The notes beneath the pieces were generated by a model, which was not told the origin of the DNA, made no database searches, and saw only the letters and a program-made list of their open reading frames with translations. The translations under genes were made by a program, and so were the position numbers. A stretch of 9,539 nucleotides of DNA from Bdellovibrionaceae bacterium UBA2316. Its GTDB lineage: Bacteria > Bdellovibrionota > Bdellovibrionia > Bdellovibrionales > Bdellovibrionaceae. The DNA lies in the NCBI GenBank assembly GCA_002345205.1, contig DDVI01000004.1, positions 1 to 9,539 on the forward strand, given 5' to 3'. Shown piece after piece: positions 5,935 to 9,539 of the stretch. Positions within the stretch are counted from its first letter, which is position 1. Each line of letters starts with the position of its first letter.

Positions 5935-6387
5935 TCATTCCATTTGGGGGGCAGGTTGAAGTGAAATAGAGATATTGGCTCTGTCTTCTTGAGGAGAGGT
6001 CTGCGGCTCAGACAAAAAATATGCTTTTTGATATGCTTCAAAGCCTTCTTTGTCTCCAATATAAGCTACGCTTGAACGTGAAAACTGGTTTTCCTTTAAA
6101 ACGTAAAGTTCATTTTCGCCTGGCTGAGCGACAATCAAATCGAAATCTAGATTTGTATCTTTTTTATATGATTGAGCTGCATTGATGAGCGTCTCGGCAT
6201 CTCTAGCATTTAATAAATCTGGAAGAACTTGGTCGAAGTGTTCCACGATACCAGCGAAACCAAACGCTAGTTGAGGATTTACAATGTATAGTTTTAAACA
6301 ACCTTCAAGATAGGGATTTGACTCACGAGATTTTTATGTGAGCTTAGAGTCCCCAAGTAATATAATTTTGCTCGCCGAAATTAGGAT
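5935..6387 (-). pseudogene. Ntn-hydrolase/proteasome-like protein, broken by an in-frame stop
   Basis: One minus-strand frame contains KIILLGDSKLT, a TAA at 6334-6336, then ESNPYLEGCLKLYIVNPQLA, FGFAG, FDLIVAQPGENELYVLKENQ and SVAYIGDKEGFEAYQKAY, with a stop at 5935-5937. The order 'DSKLT / GCLKLYIV...AFGFAG / FDLIVA...LYVL / IGD..GF' resembles Ntn-hydrolase folds related to proteasome subunits, seen in some uncharacterised bacterial proteins; this is pattern likeness, not a search result. The stop breaks the strand next to the expected active-site region. Only a GTG at 6246 offers a start in the remaining part, without a good ribosome-binding site. No start codon is visible before the broken part; the frame opens right at the end of the RelA-domain gene, so the two may once have been an operon. 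Confidence 0.45.
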
Positions 6388-7424
6388 TCAAGAAATTTAC
6401 CCATTACGATCAATGAGAGATTTTGGACAAGGATTTTTGTGTCCATAAAATAATTTGGATAAATTAGTTCTAGTTTTTTAATATCTCCAGTATTTACCAA
6501 AACAACATTTATTTGTTTGTCTTCGAAGTGGAGTCGTTCCAAGTCAAGGTAAGCTTGAGCCGCGACTTCGAACTGACTTGCGCCATAAGTTTCTAATGAA
6601 ATTGTATTTTCTCTAGAGTTTAAAACAATTAGACTGTAATGGCCCTTTCTTCCCTTAGGTGCATTTTTTGAGATTGTTCTATAAGCGGCTGTATATACGC
6701 TGAGATTTTCTATGACTTGTAGTTCCTGAATTTCTTTTTGCACTAGATTGATTAATTCTGCTCTTGAAAAAATACTATGTATTTTTAAAGGAGGTCTATT
6801 TTCTTTTATTGCAAATAGTGAACTTAATAGTGAAAAAAAATCTAGCCATTTTTTACTTCCGTGGCCCGACTTAAATGAACTATTTTGAAGCGTGCCGAAT
6901 ACTTCAACTCCTGTTGCCCAAATGTGTTGTAGCTGAGAACGTAGTTGAATTTCTAAAAATAAATTAGGAGTTTTTGCTAATTTGTAGACAAGATGGATAC
7001 TTCTATAACCGTCTTTTTTCGGAGTTTCGATATAGTCATCTTGTGAGAAAAGTGAGTGTTTAGATTTTGATTTTTTATATAGATCTAAAAGCTTATAGAC
7101 ATCTTCGGTTGTATCTAAAATGGCTCTTAGGCCTCCAATATCCTGCATCGCTGATAGACGCATTGTCTTATGATTAGAAAGTTTTAACAAAATTGATGGC
7201 GTTCTCTTTAGCCTTTGGGCAACGACAGCGTGATCGCTAATTTTCTGAATTCTTTTCCTAAGCACAGTTGCAAAAGTGTCGAGTGGCAGTGCATGGTAAG
7301 CTCGCCAGCTAGAAAGAATATCTAATGCTTTGGTGATATCCTCGGTAGCACTAGTTTTACTTTTTAGCACATCGCCGGCTCGATCAATTTTAGTTTTGCT
7401 ATATTCCAGCTCTACAGACTTCAT
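6381..7424 (-). CDS. RelA/SpoT nucleotidyltransferase-domain protein (possible toxic alarmone synthetase)
   Basis: The synthetase core is clear: MRLSAMQDIGGLRAIL (metal-binding Asp), ETPKKDGYRSIHLVY (base-stacking Tyr) and FLEIQLRSQLQHIW (second catalytic acid, Glu), so all key residues are present and the enzyme should transfer pyrophosphate from ATP to a nucleotide or tRNA acceptor. There is no HD hydrolase domain and no TGS/ACT region. A distinct C-terminal part (about 130 residues, GRKGHYSLIVLNSRENTISL through VVLVNTG and YPNYFMDT) recurs in this RelA-like subgroup and could be a substrate, sensor or neutralising domain. Some short alarmone synthetases act as toxins or phage-defence proteins. 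The ATG at 7424 (MKSVELEYSKTKIDRAG) is preferred over the GTG at 7499, because the extra 25 codons are mostly encoded by a duplicated non-coding repeat. Neither start has a strong ribosome-binding site. Confidence 0.75.
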   Translation of the reverse strand: MKSVELEYSKTKIDRAGDVLKSKTSATEDITKALDILSSWRAYHALPLDTFATVLRKRIQKISDHAVVAQRLKRTPSILLKLSNHKTMRLSAMQDIGGLRAILDTTEDVYKLLDLYKKSKSKHSLFSQDDYIETPKKDGYRSIHLVYKLAKTPNLFLEIQLRSQLQHIWATGVEVFGTLQNSSFKSGHGSKKWLDFFSLLSSLFAIKENRPPLKIHSIFSRAELINLVQKEIQELQVIENLSVYTAAYRTISKNAPKGRKGHYSLIVLNSRENTISLETYGASQFEVAAQAYLDLERLHFEDKQINVVLVNTGDIKKLELIYPNYFMDTKILVQNLSLIVMGKFLES

Positions 7425-7478
7425 AAAAATACCATTTTTTACAATTTTAAACTCATAACCTATTGATTTTATTGTATT
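7425..7478 (-). repeat. 54-bp direct repeat, start-proximal copy
   Basis: About 49 of 54 bases match 7510-7563 at a constant offset of 85 bp, including the shared core CAATAGGTTATGAGTTTAAA and the shared end ATGGTATTTTT. The copy ends on the base before the preferred start codon of the RelA-domain gene, so it forms that gene's entire near leader. Confidence 0.7.
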
Positions 7479-7509
7479 ATGCATTTTATAAAAAATCACC
7501 TAATACTGC

Positions 7510-7563
7510 AAAAATACCATTTTTTTAGAGTTTAAACTCATAACCTATTGATTTTACTGTATT
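7510..7563 (-). repeat. 54-bp direct repeat, distal copy
   Basis: Second copy of the leader repeat, separated from the first by a 31-bp AT-rich spacer. A small upstream reading frame (7554-7643) ends inside it, and a candidate -10 box overlaps its outer edge. Confidence 0.7.
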
Positions 7564-7643
7564 TCTGTATTGATTGTATTCTCAAGATCCAAGAAGACTT
7601 CATACGCGTTGCCAGTACCTGAATGTGTAGATTTGGTGTTCAT
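7554..7643 (-). CDS. Very short reading frame, possibly an antitoxin-like remnant
   Basis: ATG at 7643 opens a 29-residue frame (MNTKSTHSGTGNAYEVFLDL, then ENTINTEIQ) that ends at a TAA inside the distal 54-bp repeat. Its start overlaps the stop of an upstream frame (ATGA at 7640-7643). The N-terminus faintly resembles the lead-in of XRE-type antitoxins, with 'KSTHSGTGN' before a truncated body; this likeness is weak. It may be the 5' end of a gene cut off when the RelA leader arrived. Confidence 0.3.
   Translation of the reverse strand: MNTKSTHSGTGNAYEVFLDLENTINTEIQ
7556..7585 (-). promoter_or_regulatory. Candidate sigma-70 promoter for the RelA-domain gene
   Basis: On the minus strand TTGAGA (7580-7585) and TACAGT (7556-7561) are separated by 18 bases, a 5/6 and 4/6 match to the consensus. 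Transcription would start in or just after the distal repeat and include the start-proximal one. In such AT-rich DNA chance matches are common. Confidence 0.25.
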
Positions 7644-7759
7644 CTGTACTTGTTAGGTCCCGAGGAGGTCACAACCTCAGTTATGGCCTCCGGTTTTTCG
7701 GCAAAGCGGAGGATGACATCCACATAGCTGGAATCAGAATAAATTGGGGAGCTATTTTT
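7640..7759 (-). pseudogene. Gene 3' fragment overlapping the short frame
   Basis: The frame is open from 7759 to a TGA at 7640-7642 and reads SDSSYVDVILRFAEKPEAIT, then EVVTSSGPNKYR. Codon use and GC content are more coding-like than the flanks, but there is no ATG; only a GTG at 7723. The stop-start overlap with the next frame is typical of coupled two-gene units such as toxin-antitoxin pairs. Too short to assign. Confidence 0.25.
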
Positions 7760-8255
7760 TTACTAAAACTTGGATCTGTGATCCACGTGCGTTTACAATT
7801 AAATTTACAGGTTTTAAACTGACGTTGCCTACTTTGAACGAGGCGATAGTTTGATTTACTGCATTTCCATTAGCAACTAACCAGCCAACCGAAACTGGAA
7901 ACGCAACACGAGTTGGGCGAGAGTACTGCGGACAGCCTGTTAATTGAGTCGTCCAAGCCGAGCCCGAAATTAATTTTGTAAACACAGTTCTGCCTTCCAG
8001 TGTTCTTAATGTACCGAACGAACTTGGGCTTGTCGTGCATAGGTTACCTTCTACAGTCGCCGATACGATCACATAACCGTCATAATACGCTATATTGGTC
8101 GCAGATGCTGGAACAAATTTGATTTTTGAAGCTACCGAGTGAATTTCGAGAATTGCAATTTCTTGGTATTGAATTTTAGCGAATGCATTTGTGGCTAAAT
8201 CCGCGTGCGCTAATATTGAAAATACAAGAGTAAGCGTTGCTAATAATAATTTCAT
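7752..8255 (-). CDS. Secreted two-cysteine protein of unknown function
   Basis: The 167-residue product has a clear Sec signal peptide with the cleavage site AHA before D19. The mature ~149 residues are rich in beta-forming and small polar residues with only two cysteines (73 and 108), which probably form one disulfide in the periplasm or outside the cell. The C-terminal part (VNLIVNARGSQIQVLVKK) looks like closing beta strands. I recognise no catalytic motif. It stands alone: 123 bp separate it from chaA upstream, and no gene is clearly co-transcribed downstream. Small secreted beta-rich proteins of this kind are common in predatory Bdellovibrio-like bacteria, but any role in predation or the envelope is a guess. 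Confidence 0.75.
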   Translation of the reverse strand: MKLLLATLTLVFSILAHADLATNAFAKIQYQEIAILEIHSVASKIKFVPASATNIAYYDGYVIVSATVEGNLCTTSPSSFGTLRTLEGRTVFTKLISGSAWTTQLTGCPQYSRPTRVAFPVSVGWLVANGNAVNQTIASFKVGNVSLKPVNLIVNARGSQIQVLVKK

Positions 8256-8378
8256 GTGGCCTACCAGAATTTATTTTCTAGGAGGTGTATCAGAGTATTT
8301 GTCTCTCGAGTGCCAAAAATTTCTTTACAGTGAAATATTTCTAAATATTCGCAAAACAGGACCTGGCACCTAAAGGCG

Positions 8379-9470
8379 TTATGGCATGAATGAGAGGGCG
8401 ATGTAGCCGGCTAGGATTACTAGGTGGACTATGCCGTGGAGAGCGGTTGAGCGACCTACCCCTACGGTTAAGCAACCGGCTAGGAAGGTTGTCAGGAGTA
8501 GGATTAAGCTCTTGCCGTCTAAGCCTAGGGTCAGCTTACTGTCAGTAAAGATCGAGTATACGCTGACTACGGGAATCGTCAGCGCAATACTGGCAGCGCC
8601 TGAACCGAGTGCAAGATTTAAACTGGTTTGTAATTGATTAATACGTGCTGCCTTCACGGCGGCAACTGTTTCGGGCGCTAATACCAGAAGTGCGATTACA
8701 ATACCCACGACTGATTTCGGTGCGCCGATGTAAGCAATGGCAGACTCAATCGATGGGCTCAAAATTTTTGCGAGGCCAACAACAGCAACCAACGACAGAA
8801 GTAGCATGAAAAAGCTAAACCACGCGCGCGTTCGCGTAGGCATTTCAGAAGATTCTTCTAAGCTTTCAATTTGGTTTTCCGGGATGGCTTCAAAGAAATT
8901 TTTATGCGTTTTGGTTTGAGCAAATACAAGTGCTCCGTATAACGCGATTGAAGTAACTGATACGAAAATCAATTGGCCAACACTATAAGTTGGACCGATG
9001 GCTGATGTTGTGAAATTAGGTAGAACCAATGTTAGTACAGAGAGTACGGCTAAAACGGCTAGCAAAGCACTTGTTCCCATCGTCTGAAAAGTCAGTTCTT
9101 TGTGTTTGATACCTCCTATTAAAATACAGACACCTATAATACCGTTTGTAACGATCATGATAGCCGCAAATACGGTATCCCGTGCGATCTTGTCGTAACC
9201 TTCCGACTGATTGCCCATCAAACTAACGATCAACGCCACTTCAATAATCGTAACAGCTAGTGCCAGAATCAACGTACCTAAAGAAGGACCCAATCGTTGA
9301 GCGATGACCTCAGCACTATGGACCGCACTCGAAATCCCTAATCCTAGAAAAACACCAGCGACCGAAATTAAAAATATAGTGTCAAAAGGGAATAAAAGAG
9401 AAAACAGCAAAACCGCAAACGCAATGACAGAAGTTAAGTCGTTTATTCCGAACTTTATTTTTTTAATCAT
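8379..9470 (-). CDS. chaA: ChaA/CaxA-type cation/proton antiporter
   Basis: The 363-residue, highly hydrophobic product has about 11 membrane helices in two halves, joined by an acidic, polar loop (about 190-215, PENQIESLEESSE). Each half carries a signature alpha-repeat: PSLGTLILALAVTIIEVAL with Glu77, and LLVLAPETVAAVKAA with Glu267, followed by LNLALGSGAASIALTIP. These glutamates are the conserved ion-binding acids of the cation/Ca2+ exchanger superfamily, and the length nearly equals that of E. coli ChaA, which exchanges Ca2+, Na+ or K+ for protons at the inner membrane. The start ATG has only an adjacent AGG upstream. The gene is intact and likely ordinary chromosome, helping calcium or alkaline-pH homeostasis. 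Confidence 0.9.
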   Translation of the reverse strand: MIKKIKFGINDLTSVIAFAVLLFSLLFPFDTIFLISVAGVFLGLGISSAVHSAEVIAQRLGPSLGTLILALAVTIIEVALIVSLMGNQSEGYDKIARDTVFAAIMIVTNGIIGVCILIGGIKHKELTFQTMGTSALLAVLAVLSVLTLVLPNFTTSAIGPTYSVGQLIFVSVTSIALYGALVFAQTKTHKNFFEAIPENQIESLEESSEMPTRTRAWFSFFMLLLSLVAVVGLAKILSPSIESAIAYIGAPKSVVGIVIALLVLAPETVAAVKAARINQLQTSLNLALGSGAASIALTIPVVSVYSIFTDSKLTLGLDGKSLILLLTTFLAGCLTVGVGRSTALHGIVHLVILAGYIALSFMP

Positions 9471-9500
9471 CCTAGTGTCTTAGTTAAAAAGGATCGGATC

Positions 9501-9521
9501 GTCTAGTAAAATGGACTAGAC
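9501..9521. promoter_or_regulatory. Inverted repeat upstream of chaA
   Basis: GTCTAGT (9501-9507) and ACTAGAC (9515-9521) form a perfect 7-bp inverted repeat around a 7-base centre, 30 bp upstream of the chaA start. It could be an operator, or a terminator of a gene beyond the window edge; no clear T-run follows on the minus strand. Confidence 0.35.
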
Positions 9522-9539
9522 TTCTTTCGTGACCTCTTG

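Noticed and set aside
5868..6059. 63-aa minus-strand ORF as a separate gene
   Set aside because: It straddles the boundary of the Ntn-like and recombinase remnants in another frame. Only its tail (NDDQYARI) may be meaningful, as a frameshifted recombinase piece.
8256..8320. TGGCAC upstream of the secreted protein as a sigma-54 promoter
   Set aside because: The -24-like TGGCAC is not followed by a TTGC-type -12 element at the required spacing.
8331..8351. AT-rich inverted repeat after chaA as a terminator
   Set aside because: The 7-bp arms are all A/T and no T-run follows on the minus strand; not distinguishable from AT-rich background.
8191..8919. Plus-strand frames at 8191-8373, 8431-8637 and 8737-8919
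   Set aside because: Opposite the signal peptide region of the secreted protein and the chaA gene; low-complexity Ser/Arg/Thr content typical of antisense frames of membrane proteins.

Overview
The window looks like an accessory or scarred stretch of an AT-rich chromosome from a Bdellovibrio-like predatory bacterium (Bdellovibrionota). The main clue is the pair at 121-848: a small lipoprotein followed by the secreted N-terminal module ('YQGRIFKPDGNALEGTSVQF', 'RSPGSENCLLYEE') that in Bdellovibrio starts very large fibre/adhesin-type surface proteins. The organism call is inference from remembered family patterns; no search was run.

Layout. (1) 1-111 (+) is the C-terminal end of an unidentified gene, and it almost touches a truncated copy of the fibre N-terminal module (121-549, -), which is translationally coupled to its lipoprotein partner (546-848, -). 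(2) 975-1954 is a complete 980-bp IS1595-family insertion sequence with 24-bp perfect terminal inverted repeats and an 8-bp target duplication. It sits in the loop of an AT-rich hairpin, and its transposase has an in-frame stop at codon 13. (3) 2262-5801 (+) is the head of a conjugative type IV secretion operon. It has a four-Cys zinc-ribbon protein, a small basic protein, a sigma-70-region-4-like helix-turn-helix protein, a 112-aa unknown, a VirB2/TrbC-type pilin, a VirB3/TrbD-type membrane protein and a VirB4/TraC ATPase. The ATPase loses its last ~200-250 residues, including Walker B, at about 5740-5750. (4) At that point the sequence changes into an antisense serine-recombinase C-terminal remnant (5740-5934) and then a broken Ntn-hydrolase/proteasome-like gene (5935-6387). 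(5) 6381-7424 (-) is an intact RelA/SpoT-synthetase-domain protein, possibly a toxic alarmone synthetase or defence protein, preceded by two 54-bp direct repeats, the nearer one ending exactly at the preferred start codon. (6) 7554-7759 (-) holds two small overlapping reading frames that look like remnants. (7) 7752-8255 (-) is a secreted two-cysteine protein of unknown function, and 8379-9470 (-) is an intact ChaA-type cation/proton antiporter, probably the edge of ordinary chromosome.

How it fits together. The +-strand genes form a tightly spaced, overlapping operon that would build the pilus and motor of a conjugative element, but only its first part remains. The junction with a recombinase fragment, a nonsense-bearing Ntn-like gene, a truncated fibre gene and a disabled IS together suggest a decayed integrated element. 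The best candidates for unexplored biology are the RelA-domain gene with its 5' repeat pair and its Ntn-hydrolase-like downstream neighbour, and the zinc-ribbon/sigma4-like regulatory block at the head of the transfer operon. No tRNA, rRNA or CRISPR array was seen.
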